From Leptospira jelokensis (GTDB lineage Bacteria; Spirochaetota; Leptospiria; Leptospirales; Leptospiraceae), in NCBI RefSeq assembly GCF_004769635.1, contig NZ_RQGH01000026.1, positions 248,001 to 312,000 of the forward strand: 64,000 nucleotides of DNA, given 5' to 3'. Both the position numbers and the translations under genes were made by a program. The notes beneath the pieces were generated by a model. The model saw only the letters and a program-made list of their open reading frames with translations. It was not told where the DNA came from and made no database searches. Within the stretch, counting starts at the first letter, position 1. Each line of letters starts with the position of its first letter. Below are positions 45,843 to 55,960 of this stretch, one piece after another.

Positions 45843-46055
45843 TTAGTCCCAGTGGAACCCTTCGCGTTGGTGTCCTTTTTTCAAATGGCGTTTGCGAATT
45901 TCGCGGAGTTTGGTCATTTGTGCGAGGTTGAGTAGGTTACGAGCCGCAAGTCCCTTTTGAGGGAGAAGGGATTCGTCTTGTGTATTGGCAAAAAACTGGT
46001 TGGTTTTAACGAAGGAGCTTTTAAACTCCAAATTCATATCAGGATAGAAATCCAT
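45843..46055 (-). CDS. Small conserved-looking protein (70 aa)
   Basis: I do not recognise this 70-residue basic protein, but it looks real. A strong GGAGG lies five bases before its ATG, and its C-terminal half is rich in Arg and Lys (REIRKRHLKKGHQREGFHWD). It lies 68 bp upstream of the acyl-CoA ligase on the same strand and is divergent from the next small ORF. A weak hairpin (GGTCT/AGACC, 45793-45809) lies between it and the ligase gene. Confidence 0.6.
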   Translation of the reverse strand: MDFYPDMNLEFKSSFVKTNQFFANTQDESLLPQKGLAARNLLNLAQMTKLREIRKRHLKKGHQREGFHWD

Positions 46056-46219
46056 ACAAGCCTCCGTGCTTTCCGGTTTGCGGGGTTTCTCTATTTGAAG
46101 GGCCCACCATCCGTGGTAAGTAGCCTTCCCCCGATATATGTATCGCCGAAAAATGAATATCCTGAAGCAAAAAATTTTGCTTGTACTATTTTTTTTTCTC
46201 TGATTTTTGGTATTCGTTC

Positions 46220-46450
46220 ATGACAATTCGATTGGAAAATTCTACAGGAAGACGAAGTGGGCGCTTCGTTGCTTATGAGTATGGAGAAGACCTATTTGGT
46301 ACTCTCTACTTAAATAAGTTTTCTGGTCGAGGAAAAGGGCGTCTCATCGACAAATGGAGATTAAATGACTTAGGAAGTCTCATCCGAGTCCTTGATACTG
46401 AGATTTCTCGAAGGGAAGAAGAAAATTACGAACGACCACTTTTCCACTAA
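46220..46450 (+). CDS. Small basic protein (76 aa)
   Basis: A 76-residue protein of unknown family (contains GRFVAYEYGEDLFGTLYLNKF and a charged C-terminus). A longer in-frame start at 46181 would add an aromatic leader; ATG 46220 is preferred, although no clear Shine-Dalgarno precedes it. Upstream, the AT-rich palindrome AAGCAAAA-AA-TTTTGCTT (46165-46182) lies between this gene and the divergent 70-aa gene. It overlaps the MutS-like gene by 59 bp in a different frame, suggesting joint transcription. Confidence 0.55.
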   Translation: MTIRLENSTGRRSGRFVAYEYGEDLFGTLYLNKFSGRGKGRLIDKWRLNDLGSLIRVLDTEISRREEENYERPLFH

Positions 46451-48203
46451 TCCCAGGTATACTTTCCTAACTCTTAGGAAAAAAAAATACAAATCTAAAA
46501 TCCAATTTTTATCCAAACGACTTCGGATCGTTAGTTTGATTCGACTTTTTACATTTTTGGTTTTTGTCTCCGCTCTTAGCGTTTGTTATTTGGCAAAACT
46601 TTCTTGGTTAGAATATTTGATTTCTCTTTTTCCATTATTGCCATTCATTTATCTCGTTCGATTGTATGCCCAAAAGAAATTACAACTCCAATTTGCCAAA
46701 AAAACACTTCAATTCATCGAAGAAGAAATCCATAGGCTCACGGGTGAGTTTAAAAAACTAAAAACAAGGGAAATCTGGGAATACCCGGTTCCTGTGAGAA
46801 ACCATCCACTCTCCATTGATTTGGATCTTTGCACCAAACAAGGATTTTTGGGAGTTTTTGATATTACCATCACAGAATCTGGATTCCATCACTATTTGTA
46901 TCGTTTTTTACAAGAACCAAATGGATTGGTGGGAGATCCTAAACCGAATCAAGGGATCGTGGAACAAATCTTAAAACAAAAAAATTATCCCTTTCAGTTG
47001 ATGCGGAAATTTTTGGTTTTGGACGGTGAACCGAATGAAAAATTCAGTTTGCCCCAAGTGAACCAGAGTTCTCCTTTTTGGGAGAAACGAAATTGGTTAC
47101 GATGGTTTTTTCCCATTTGGGGAGTGTTTTCACCCTTGTACATGGCCGTTGGTTTGTTGTTTGATTTACCACTCATACCATTCCTTTTTCTCATCAATGG
47201 ACTGTTGTTTTTGAGTTACAGAAAAGAGTCCTTATTGTATTGGAAGGAAATCAGATCACTCAGTACAACATCAGACCGATTCCAAAAAACATTTTTGTTT
47301 TTATCCAAAAACCGAAAATTCACCAAACAAATGTTAACAAAAATTACAAATTTAGGTGACTCTTCAGAACTTTTGGTATCACCACTCCCCCATTTGGTTT
47401 TGAATTTACTTTTTTTATGGGACCTTTGGAAAATCCAATCCTTACTCAAATGGAAACTCAGATTTTGCGAACATTGGAACTTGTTACAAAACCAAATCAT
47501 TGGATTGGACTCTGTCCTCCCTTTGGTTAATTTTGGTTACATCCACACAGATGCCTATTTCCCAATCGAATCGGAACAAACACATCTAAATGCTGAATCT
47601 TTAGCACATCCAATGCTTCCCGAAACCAATCGAGTTTCAAACCCTTTGCCGGAAATGAAACCTGGTGATCTGATGATTGTCACTGGTTCCAATATGAGTG
47701 GAAAAACAACGTATTTGCGTTCCATCGCCATGTCGTTGTTACTCGCAGGATCTGGTGCCCCATTGATTGGCAAAAACTTTGAACACATTGAGTTCCAAAT
47801 CCACACTTTGATCCGTTCACAAGATTCGATGGAAGATGGAGTGTCCTTTTTTTATTCAGAGGTAAGAAGGTTATCTTCCATCATACAAAACGCAGAAAGT
47901 TCCAAAAAAATACCAATTTTGTTTTTAGATGAAATCTTAAAAGGCACTAACTCCAAAGAAAGATTCATTGCAACTCGTGAAATATTGTCTGTGTTACGTG
48001 AAAAAAACTGCATTGTATTTTTAACTACCCATGACTTAAAACTAGCAGAGATTCCATGGGCCAAACTTTACCATTTCACCGAACTCGAATTGGATGGAAA
48101 AATGGACTTTGATTATAAAATCAGAAGTGGGGTGTCCACTTCCACAAATGCATTAAAGATCTTAAAAAAAGAAGGGATTCCGATTCGGAACGAGGTGGAA
48201 TGA
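46392..48203 (+). CDS. Membrane-anchored MutS-family ATPase
   Basis: A protein of up to 603 residues. Residues ~45-95 and ~235-275 are strongly hydrophobic, suggesting two pairs of membrane helices. The C-terminal ~220 residues are a MutS-type ABC ATPase: Walker A SNMSGKTTYLRS (~433), signature-like SMEDGVSFFYSEVRRLSSII, Walker B PILFLDEILKGTNS, and a final TTHDLKL. Mismatch-recognition domain I is absent. This is the MutS-like branch found fused to membrane helices, of unknown function. The start is uncertain: TTG 46392 is the only plausible in-frame start near the 5' end. Confidence 0.75.
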   Translation: MILRFLEGKKKITNDHFSTNPRYTFLTLRKKKYKSKIQFLSKRLRIVSLIRLFTFLVFVSALSVCYLAKLSWLEYLISLFPLLPFIYLVRLYAQKKLQLQFAKKTLQFIEEEIHRLTGEFKKLKTREIWEYPVPVRNHPLSIDLDLCTKQGFLGVFDITITESGFHHYLYRFLQEPNGLVGDPKPNQGIVEQILKQKNYPFQLMRKFLVLDGEPNEKFSLPQVNQSSPFWEKRNWLRWFFPIWGVFSPLYMAVGLLFDLPLIPFLFLINGLLFLSYRKESLLYWKEIRSLSTTSDRFQKTFLFLSKNRKFTKQMLTKITNLGDSSELLVSPLPHLVLNLLFLWDLWKIQSLLKWKLRFCEHWNLLQNQIIGLDSVLPLVNFGYIHTDAYFPIESEQTHLNAESLAHPMLPETNRVSNPLPEMKPGDLMIVTGSNMSGKTTYLRSIAMSLLLAGSGAPLIGKNFEHIEFQIHTLIRSQDSMEDGVSFFYSEVRRLSSIIQNAESSKKIPILFLDEILKGTNSKERFIATREILSVLREKNCIVFLTTHDLKLAEIPWAKLYHFTELELDGKMDFDYKIRSGVSTSTNALKILKKEGIPIRNEVE

Positions 48204-48221
48204 AATTCGAATTCACTCCTT

Positions 48222-49721
48222 TTAGGGTTTGAATCGAGTGACAAAACTATTCAAAGAAGCACTTCCCTTCGGGATAATTGCACCTGGTATATCCGCTGTG
48301 CTCATACCTAATGCTGTATATGATCCATCACAATGCCTTTGGAAGGAAGTAATATTAGTACCTTTTGTATAATAACGTGTCAACTCAGTAAAATTAGATT
48401 TCTTCACTTCCGAAATATAACCAGAAGACACACTGCTTTGTATCCTTGCACCAGATAGGATATAACGATCTAAGTTTTGATCCAATAATCTGGTTGTTCC
48501 ATGGGTTAAAAATTCAGTTCCGCTATAGATAAAGCTGGAGTAGTTTTCATTTCCAGAACCATCTAACGAAAAAAATTGAGTGGCATCTCCATTTAAAGGG
48601 TTTGGGTGGTTAAGGCCACTCGATATAACAGCGTCTCCATACGTAGTTCCCATTACAAAACTAGAATCGTTAAACGCTAAATCAGAATTAAAAAATAATT
48701 CGGTTGGGTTTGCCCCATCACCCACATAACGATGCCACTGGTAATCAAAATTTTGGTCCAATTTCATAACAAGTTTTGTATTCAACGCAGGTTTTGAATT
48801 TTTATTGTTCGGATAACTCACACTCAAATCAGTAGCACTTGTACCCACAGTTGTGGTGAGAAAAAATCCTGTCCCATTGGGAATTTCTGTGATCTTAACG
48901 GGCCGATACAATGTGACGTCGCCTGGAATTTGATACACTTTCGTCCAAATCGTTTGGCCATCATAAGAAAGTTTTCGAATGAAAAAATCTTGGCCTGAAT
49001 AGGTTCCATTCAATGTTCCATTATCGGTTAGACCATCTACCGTGTTTCCAAAAAGGTAAAGTCCAGAACCATCTTGACTGTCGATGACTGATCCTAACTC
49101 TGTATCGGGGCCATTCACAGAATTGTTGATATAAGTTGTCCAAATAAACTCACCGTTTTGATTGAGTTTTCCGACAACCGAATTGCCATCGGTACCAATT
49201 GCACCAGCAAATGGGTGTTTAACGAATTGTAAAAGGGCACTCGTTCTAAGAAAAAAGTAAATACCATCATTTTCACGATACAAAATATCAAAACGTCCAT
49301 CCGTACGATTTCCGACGTAGTTAAGCCAGTCTAACTGGCCATTTGCATTTTTTTTTGTGATAAAAAAATTGATCTCAGAACCAGGAGTTCCTATAAAACC
49401 AACACCACCACCTGGAAAATTGAATTGGGATTGCGCAATCGAATAACTGTTGTAATTTGAATCGATTTTGATCCCAAATCCTAAAGTGGTGCCACTTGAG
49501 GCCGTACCTACAAAACTATCCCAGGGTCCAGGTGCTGGTTTGCAAGAAGTACACGCTTCATAAACTCCGAGTAAACAATTTACAACTGCATTCTCAAAGT
49601 AACTGCGAGAGTTAGGATCTGATGGGTTGTTGAGGGTTAAAGGTTTGCAAAGGGAAACAGAGAATGTAGAGATAACCAATAAAAGAGAAAGACGGTTTTG
49701 GTGTTTGGTTTCAAAAGCCAT
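48222..49721 (-). CDS. Secreted or lipid-anchored protein with beta-propeller-like repeats
   Basis: About 499 residues. The signal MAFETKHQNRLSLLLVISTFS ends in SVSLC, a plausible Leptospira lipobox. The rest is Asn, Gly and Ser-rich with repeated short blocks such as LNQNGEFIWTTYI, LSYDGQTIWTKVY and LDQNFDYQWHRYV. These recur about every 70 residues, as in SBBP-type or Kelch-like propellers. I infer an exported surface or periplasmic propeller. A start 18 codons upstream (49775) is an alternative. No ribosome site is evident for either. Confidence 0.65.
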   Translation of the reverse strand: MAFETKHQNRLSLLLVISTFSVSLCKPLTLNNPSDPNSRSYFENAVVNCLLGVYEACTSCKPAPGPWDSFVGTASSGTTLGFGIKIDSNYNSYSIAQSQFNFPGGGVGFIGTPGSEINFFITKKNANGQLDWLNYVGNRTDGRFDILYRENDGIYFFLRTSALLQFVKHPFAGAIGTDGNSVVGKLNQNGEFIWTTYINNSVNGPDTELGSVIDSQDGSGLYLFGNTVDGLTDNGTLNGTYSGQDFFIRKLSYDGQTIWTKVYQIPGDVTLYRPVKITEIPNGTGFFLTTTVGTSATDLSVSYPNNKNSKPALNTKLVMKLDQNFDYQWHRYVGDGANPTELFFNSDLAFNDSSFVMGTTYGDAVISSGLNHPNPLNGDATQFFSLDGSGNENYSSFIYSGTEFLTHGTTRLLDQNLDRYILSGARIQSSVSSGYISEVKKSNFTELTRYYTKGTNITSFQRHCDGSYTALGMSTADIPGAIIPKGSASLNSFVTRFKP

Positions 49722-50045
49722 TATTTTTGCTACAAAGCGAACAAATTGATTCCGAAAGGTCTGGTCCCCATTCATGATAGAACTGATCTTGATTTAAAAA
49801 ATAAGCATTACAAGGAAATTTTTTATTAACTTAGTAAAAACAAATGCAGATGTTTCGTCGTTGGTTCGGAATATGAGAAATAAAATTTGCCCTAGAGATA
49901 AGCAATTTGACTGGGTTAGGCCCATATCAGGCACAGGTCCCACGCAAGCTTCGGTCAATATTTCTTATGAATGAATCCTTGACAAAGATGGAAAATTCTA
50001 GAACAGTTGGTGAATTCTGGCGACTGCCAACGATCGGAGTGTTAC

Positions 50046-51086
50046 GTGAAGAAAGGATTCACATTTTTAATTTTAGTTTTCGGTTTCCAACTGTATGCAG
50101 GTGATCTAAAAGACGAACTCAAATCAGCAAGTAGTGACGCTGACAAAATTTCGATTTTAGCTGAAATGGGAAAATCTGGTGAAGCAAAGTACGTAAAACC
50201 AGTGACGGAACAATTGGAAAAAGGGGAATCGAGTAAAATCCGAGCCCAAGCTGCTACCGCTCTCGGAGACCTCAAAGCTGGAATCAACGAATTACAAAAA
50301 GCTTATGATAACGATGATGTTTACGTAAGAGAAGCATCCATTGAGGCCTTAGCAAAAATTGGAAATACAAAATCCCAATCCTACTTTGAAAAAGGAGCCA
50401 AAGATAAAAACGAAAAGATTCGTTTTTATAGCGTCCAAGGGTTATCAAAGGTAGGAAGGAGTGGGAACGCACCTATCTTCCGTAATGCGATCGAATGGAA
50501 AGACAAACCAACACAACTCGCTGCCATTCGTGGACTTGGAAATATCAATGCCTGGGACGAATGGAAGTACGTAAAACCATTTTGTTCAAACGCGGACAAA
50601 GACTTTGTTATGGCTTGTTTGTATAGTGCTGGAAAATTTAAAACTGATGAATCTTTGGCAGCAATCGAAGCTCTGCTTCCAAGCCCTGATACAGAGATCA
50701 GCAAAGAAGCGTTTGATGCCATCTCAAACTTTAAACCAGCACAAGTCATTCCTACTTTGATTCGATTTAAAAAATCCAACCCAAATCACCCAAATTTGTC
50801 AGATTTGAGCTCTAACTTAAAAAAATTAAAAGCAGCAAAACAATATGCGATCATCAATGTTTCCGATCGTTTGAATTTACGCTCCAAAGCGAACGAACGT
50901 TCTGAAGTCATCACAGGTCTACCTGGAAATGCAGTTGTGGAAATTGTTTCAAGAGAACCACGAAAGTACATCATCACCAATAGCAAAGGGGAAGAGATGG
51001 AAGACTTTTGGTACCAAGTGAAAACAAGTGACGGTAAAAAAGGATATTTGTTCGGTGAATACATCCATGTTGTGGATAGTTACTAA
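50046..51086 (+). CDS. HEAT-repeat and SH3-domain secreted protein
   Basis: About 346 residues. The signal peptide (KKGFTFLILVFGFQLYAG) is followed by HEAT-like repeats (~25-250; AATALGDLKAGI, ASIEALAKIGNT, AIRGLGNINA) and a C-terminal bacterial SH3-like domain (NVSDRLNLRSKANERSEVI, ~270-345). The fold suggests a periplasmic scaffold with peptidoglycan or peptide binding. The start is GTG 50046, with GGAG eight bases upstream; an earlier TTG adds 13 non-signal residues. The next lipoprotein gene follows after 9 bp. Confidence 0.78.
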   Translation: MKKGFTFLILVFGFQLYAGDLKDELKSASSDADKISILAEMGKSGEAKYVKPVTEQLEKGESSKIRAQAATALGDLKAGINELQKAYDNDDVYVREASIEALAKIGNTKSQSYFEKGAKDKNEKIRFYSVQGLSKVGRSGNAPIFRNAIEWKDKPTQLAAIRGLGNINAWDEWKYVKPFCSNADKDFVMACLYSAGKFKTDESLAAIEALLPSPDTEISKEAFDAISNFKPAQVIPTLIRFKKSNPNHPNLSDLSSNLKKLKAAKQYAIINVSDRLNLRSKANERSEVITGLPGNAVVEIVSREPRKYIITNSKGEEMEDFWYQVKTSDGKKGYLFGEYIHVVDSY

Positions 51087-51095
51087 GGGACTCAA

Positions 51096-52787
51096 ATGAA
51101 ACGAACCAATCCTATTACTTGTACATTGATCCTTTTATCTGCTGTAGTTCTTTTGAACTGCAGCAAAAAAAAAGTAGAGAATTATACGGTTCCCAAAAAA
51201 ATCTTCTTCGTCGATTTAAAAGATACAATTGATGTACTCCAATCAGAAGAACCTTTGGCTGAAAAAGTTGGGACGATTGGTGATTCGGATGCCGTTAAGA
51301 TCCTATCGTTAATCTCTTATGAAAAAAATGATATGGTATACAAAACATACCAAATCAAATGCCCAACATCCATCAAACATAAGTGTAAAACAGAATTTGG
51401 TTACATTAAAGAATTTGATGTGGCTGGAAACGATTTCTTAAAATCATCTTCCAATGCATCTGTTAAAAAAAAGATGATCATTGTATCAGAAGAGGAATAC
51501 CGTGAAAGTAATGGAATCAAAAAACTCATCCTTGATCCCAAATCAGTTAAGGATTCCATTGATTTAAACAATTTCACGATCTTTCAATTTTTGTTACAAT
51601 CACTGGTTTCGTCACCTGATGACCAACTCCAAAAAATAGAAGAACTTTACCAAATTGTAAAACTCGTTGAAAACCCTTCCAGAGAAGACCAATATGTAAC
51701 GGCTCTTAAAAAGAAGTATCCGATTCTTTCGCAAGTAGACGAAGCAGGTGCCATCTCGTCGGTGAAGACCAATAACGATTTTGATCAAAAATTATCAGAA
51801 CAACGAAACGAACTGATCAATTCATTTATAGCTGGATTTCCTCTACGGGCATCCACCTTCAAAGGGTTAGTTGGCCAGTTTAATAAACTTAAAAATTATC
51901 CATACCTTTCTGAAAAAGTTTTTGAGTATTTGTCTAAAGAAGGGGTTTATTCTGTTTCTGGATTCGAAAGTCAGTATTTGGTTCAATCTGATTCCAGTCC
52001 TCTTGCTTTAGAAAAAGTAAAGAAATTGGAACCAAATTTAGATCCATCCAAATCAGTTGCAACCTTTGAAATTTTGCAAGACTCAGGAACCAATTTCAGG
52101 ATCAAATTACAAATTTTGGATGGAATGGGTAACGTATCAAAAGAGGAAATACAATCGATTATTTCCTTTTCGGCAGAAGAATCTGGAAATTCGTTGGGAT
52201 TCAAAGTCAAAACGGATAAACAAGATTTTATTTTGTCTCCATTGGAAACTACTCCCAATTTGCTGATTGCAGGCCAAGGATTCAAAGAATATGTAAAAGC
52301 CATTCCTAGTGATTACAAAGATATCATCAAAAACAATGACTATGAAAAAGCCAAAATGTTAATCGCAGTTAAGTTTGGTGAAGGTGGCTTTGATGAAAAA
52401 TTAGGAAAGATGGTCTACATTTTATCTTCTAACAATCGGTATTGGATGATGTTGGACTTATTTCGATTCAATCCAAATGTGAAACGGAATCGAGATTATG
52501 AAGGTACACTGGATACCTCCTTTTCCATTGATGAAAGCAATTGTATCTCCACTAGCAAATGGAGACAACCAAAAGGTGAGTTATACATTACTGGAATCGA
52601 AAGGAGTTGTTACTCTGAATACGAAGAACAGATAGAAGCATCTGAAAAATTATGTTTTTATGAAGGTGGTTCCAAATACTTCCAAATCGAGTTTTCACCT
52701 TCAGAGTTACGATCTGACAAACCCAAAGTGGATTTTAAGTATGATGATTTTGGGGTTTGTGAAGCCATCCAATACATAATGCAATAA
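51096..52787 (+). CDS. Large putative lipoprotein
   Basis: A 563-residue lipoprotein. The lipobox AVVLLNC places the lipidated Cys near 22. Residues ~35-110 look like an SH3-like fold (DTIDVLQSEEPLAEKVGTIGDSD ... GYIKEFDV in order), which would match the SH3 domain of the gene before it. The remaining ~450 residues are not recognised. Co-transcription with the HEAT/SH3 protein suggests that they work as an envelope pair. The downstream AsmA-like gene is convergent, with a 32-bp gap. Confidence 0.7.
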   Translation: MKRTNPITCTLILLSAVVLLNCSKKKVENYTVPKKIFFVDLKDTIDVLQSEEPLAEKVGTIGDSDAVKILSLISYEKNDMVYKTYQIKCPTSIKHKCKTEFGYIKEFDVAGNDFLKSSSNASVKKKMIIVSEEEYRESNGIKKLILDPKSVKDSIDLNNFTIFQFLLQSLVSSPDDQLQKIEELYQIVKLVENPSREDQYVTALKKKYPILSQVDEAGAISSVKTNNDFDQKLSEQRNELINSFIAGFPLRASTFKGLVGQFNKLKNYPYLSEKVFEYLSKEGVYSVSGFESQYLVQSDSSPLALEKVKKLEPNLDPSKSVATFEILQDSGTNFRIKLQILDGMGNVSKEEIQSIISFSAEESGNSLGFKVKTDKQDFILSPLETTPNLLIAGQGFKEYVKAIPSDYKDIIKNNDYEKAKMLIAVKFGEGGFDEKLGKMVYILSSNNRYWMMLDLFRFNPNVKRNRDYEGTLDTSFSIDESNCISTSKWRQPKGELYITGIERSCYSEYEEQIEASEKLCFYEGGSKYFQIEFSPSELRSDKPKVDFKYDDFGVCEAIQYIMQ

Positions 52788-52819
52788 CAACAGCTATTTA
52801 GGAGGAAAAATCAATGGAA

Positions 52820-54982
52820 TCATTCGTTGGTTTTTTCTTCTTTTTTCTCTTCTTCTTCTTTTCCACCAAACAAATATTTAATGCCACTCCAACTTTTTTG
52901 AACACCAGTTGTTACATTGTCTACTGCCTTATTTACATACTCAGACATTGCAGATCCTGCAATCCCACCCACAGCTGCCCCAGCGGGGCTTGCTAAAAAA
53001 ATTGTCCCTGCATAAACGGAACCCAACCATATCGGATCGATGAAAGGAGTGGATACCCCATAAGTTCCACGGTAGATAATCGGAAGTTTTAAAGCCTTAC
53101 CAGCAACACCAGGGAATGCAATAGTAAACTTCATATCAATTGATTTGTTGAATGCAATCTTTCCACCACCAGAACCTGCAATTCCATCTGCTTTCAAAAC
53201 AAAGTTTCGAACATCGATGTTTTCTTTCGCATATAAAAAATCAAATTTAAGTTCGTTATAAGGTGTTGCTCGGCTAAAATCAATTTTCTTTAAATTGATG
53301 ATACTACCTATGGAACTAATTGGTTTCAAAATATTTGTATAACTAAGTAATTCACCATTTTTGGCGTTGATATTTCCTGTTATCTGTAAATTAGACAATA
53401 ATCCTTCTTCCGTATCCGAAGGAGAGGAGAGAATGAATTCAGAATCTAAATTACCTGTGATTGGTGATATTTGAAAAATATCAGAAAGTAGTGGAGCAAT
53501 GGCAGCATGATGGATTTCACCTTTAAGCGTCAATCCAACTGGATTTACCCAGCTAAAACTTCCATTCCCTACCGCGAGACCATTATAAGCTCTCAATTCA
53601 TAACGATTGATGTTTAATTTTCTCTTTGCATAATGCACATTTAATTTCAATGAATCGGCTTTAAAATCCACCACTGTCAAATTTCGTAACTGAAAATTCA
53701 AATGTACGTTCATCCGATTCGCATAACCAGTGCTTGGAATATCTCGGGTTAAAATTGATTTTTCAAAATCTGGATCTACCCAAATTTTGATCACCTTGAT
53801 GATACTTGGTACATCTAAGTAATCAGAACTTCCTTCAAAGGAAATCGTTGGAGAGAGTGGTGGTTTTAGAAAATTGACAAATCCAGAACCGTATAATTTT
53901 GACTTACCCTTCCATTCCACGATAATATTCGCAAAGGAAAGTTTGTCCTCATTCATATCATAGTGCATCAGAGTGGAAACATGGCCATCGGCAAAGGTTT
54001 TTCCGTCTTTTAATGCTAGATCTTGGATATGCATTCGATCGACTACAGCATATATTTTTGCCGCATCACGTTTGTAAAATGGGATTGTGCCAGAAGTTTT
54101 TGCAAATCGCAAATCACCTCTTGTAAAAATAATTAAAATATCGTGTAAATCAATTCCTTTCAAGTTTTGGAAAGTAAACTCACCTTCTATTCGTAAGGAT
54201 TCATACGTCATTTTATCTTCAGAAAATAAAATATCAGTACTTAATGAAATTGGTTCGTTATTTAGTTTTCCATAAATATAGAGATCTAAGTTACGAAGGT
54301 CTCGATCCAAATGGAAGGTTGTACCCCAAAGGTATAAATTAATTTTCCTAGAATACAATTTGTCTTCAAATAAGATCGTAATATTTTTGATTTCGATTTG
54401 ATTGACCGAGTTTGCAAATGTTTTGGAAAAATAGAATTCGGTAGGTTTACCTATATCATCTTCACTTACATCGTAAGGATTTGTTCCCTTCTGATTTTTG
54501 TTTTTGGAAACGGATTCTGTGTTTGCGTTTCCCAATGGATTGGAATTTAAATTTGTATCTATGCTTGGTTTGGTTGTGAGCCTATCAAAAAGAGGAAAGG
54601 ATTCATCTTTTTCACGGGTGATCTCAACTGTGCCCGTGTTTAAATAAACTTTTCTAATTTCTAATGGTTTTCCAACAAATACGCCGTAATACACCTCAAT
54701 CCGAAGTTTCTGCACGTGAATGAGTTCATCATCAAATTTGGAAACCGTTACATCATTCAACTCAATTCCAGGAAATGGGAAAAACACAGGTTCAGAACTT
54801 TTATAATTCACATTGAGTTCTGTGATTTTATAAGTCGTTTCAAGGATCAAATTTTTATAATAGTCAGGATCAGCTAACAGCGGATACAATATAAAAAACA
54901 TTGTCATAGAGATGACAAAAATTCCGGTTAAAAGGATTTTTCCAATTACACCCTTGATTGTATCACGTAGCGATAACTTCAC
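52820..54982 (-). CDS. AsmA-like envelope protein
   Basis: A 720-residue protein. It has an N-terminal membrane helix (~14-36), then a long beta-rich chain typical of AsmA/VPS13-like lipid-transfer grooves. There is an AsmA-like C-terminal part (~480-650; NGSFSWVNPVGLTLKGEI, GITGNIN-type strands) and a last hydrophobic stretch (AGTIFLASPAGAAVGGIAGSAM) before a Lys/Glu-rich tail. AsmA proteins affect outer-membrane lipid composition. The start is GTG 54982, six bases after oppF, so it belongs to the peptide-transport operon. Confidence 0.7.
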   Translation of the reverse strand: MKLSLRDTIKGVIGKILLTGIFVISMTMFFILYPLLADPDYYKNLILETTYKITELNVNYKSSEPVFFPFPGIELNDVTVSKFDDELIHVQKLRIEVYYGVFVGKPLEIRKVYLNTGTVEITREKDESFPLFDRLTTKPSIDTNLNSNPLGNANTESVSKNKNQKGTNPYDVSEDDIGKPTEFYFSKTFANSVNQIEIKNITILFEDKLYSRKINLYLWGTTFHLDRDLRNLDLYIYGKLNNEPISLSTDILFSEDKMTYESLRIEGEFTFQNLKGIDLHDILIIFTRGDLRFAKTSGTIPFYKRDAAKIYAVVDRMHIQDLALKDGKTFADGHVSTLMHYDMNEDKLSFANIIVEWKGKSKLYGSGFVNFLKPPLSPTISFEGSSDYLDVPSIIKVIKIWVDPDFEKSILTRDIPSTGYANRMNVHLNFQLRNLTVVDFKADSLKLNVHYAKRKLNINRYELRAYNGLAVGNGSFSWVNPVGLTLKGEIHHAAIAPLLSDIFQISPITGNLDSEFILSSPSDTEEGLLSNLQITGNINAKNGELLSYTNILKPISSIGSIINLKKIDFSRATPYNELKFDFLYAKENIDVRNFVLKADGIAGSGGGKIAFNKSIDMKFTIAFPGVAGKALKLPIIYRGTYGVSTPFIDPIWLGSVYAGTIFLASPAGAAVGGIAGSAMSEYVNKAVDNVTTGVQKSWSGIKYLFGGKEEEEKKEEKTNE

Positions 54983-54988
54983 AAACTT

Positions 54989-55960
54989 TTACTGTAGTGG
55001 AAAATGGCATTTCACTCGATGCGCATCCGAAGGATAAATTTCCTTTGGCTCTTCTGATTTGCAAATCTCTTTTGCAATGGGACAACGTGTATGAAATTTA
55101 CAACCTTTGGGTTGGTTGAGAATACTTGGGATTTCCCCAACCAACGGTTTTGCCGTTTTGTTTCGATCTTTTAAATCAAAACTTGCAGAAAACAAAGCTT
55201 GTGTATAAGGATGGCGTGGTCTTTGGCTGATTTCATCCCGACTACCCTCTTCCACGATTTGCCCTAAATACATAACCGCAATTCTGTCGGACACATGTTT
55301 TACAATATTTAAGTCATGCGAAATGAACAAATAGGACAATCCGTACTTTTCTCTAAGTAATAATAGATTATTGATCACTTGCGCTTGTGTGGAAATATCC
55401 AATGCAGAAACGGCTTCATCACAAACTACTAAACTAGGATCCAAAATTAGGGCACGTGCGATCGCAATCCTTTGTCTTTGGCCACCACTGAACTCATGCG
55501 GGTATCTATGTAAAATGTCTGATGGTAAATTCACTTCCGACAAAGCTTGGATTGCTTTCTCTTTTTTTTCCAGAGGACTAAGATTGGGGAAATGGATTTG
55601 TAATCCTTCAGTGACAATTTCTTCGATCGTAAAACGCGGGTTTAACGATGAATATGGATCTTGGAAAACAACCTGTATTTTTCTTTTTAAAAGTTTTTGA
55701 TTTTCTTTGGAAACTTTCCCTATTTCTTGTCCTTCAAACGAAATGTTCCCTTGGTCAAAAGGTAATAATGATAAGATGGCTCGACCAATTGTGGATTTAC
55801 CACAACCTGATTCGCCGACAAGGCCTAATATTTTGCCTTTGGGAATCGAAAAATTTACTCCATCAACGGCCACCAATCGTTTTGTCGAAAAAGAAAGAGA
55901 TTGTGATTGTTTATAAGAAACAACTAAGTTTTCTACATTAAGCACTTTCTTTTCCTCCAA
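54989..55960 (-). CDS. Oligopeptide ABC transporter ATP-binding protein (OppF type)
   Basis: A 323-residue ATPase: Walker [10 protein letters not shown] (~50), signature SGGQRQRIAIARAL, Walker B LVVCDEAVSALD. The C-terminal oligopeptide/dipeptide extension carries cysteines (GCKFHTRCPIAKEIC) that are typical of OppD/F. It overlaps the oppD-type gene by 23 bp. It couples ATP hydrolysis to peptide uptake with the YejB/YejE-type permeases. Confidence 0.95.
   Translation of the reverse strand: MEEKKVLNVENLVVSYKQSQSLSFSTKRLVAVDGVNFSIPKGKILGLVGESGCGKSTIGRAILSLLPFDQGNISFEGQEIGKVSKENQKLLKRKIQVVFQDPYSSLNPRFTIEEIVTEGLQIHFPNLSPLEKKEKAIQALSEVNLPSDILHRYPHEFSGGQRQRIAIARALILDPSLVVCDEAVSALDISTQAQVINNLLLLREKYGLSYLFISHDLNIVKHVSDRIAVMYLGQIVEEGSRDEISQRPRHPYTQALFSASFDLKDRNKTAKPLVGEIPSILNQPKGCKFHTRCPIAKEICKSEEPKEIYPSDAHRVKCHFPLQ

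Noticed and set aside
52814..52996. A + strand 60-codon ORF preceded by a perfect AGGAGG
   Set aside because: It is antisense to the Lys/Glu-rich tail of the AsmA-like gene, which explains its long Phe runs. The encoded protein has no sensible composition. The AGGAGG is probably chance, but could be re-examined with ribosome profiling.
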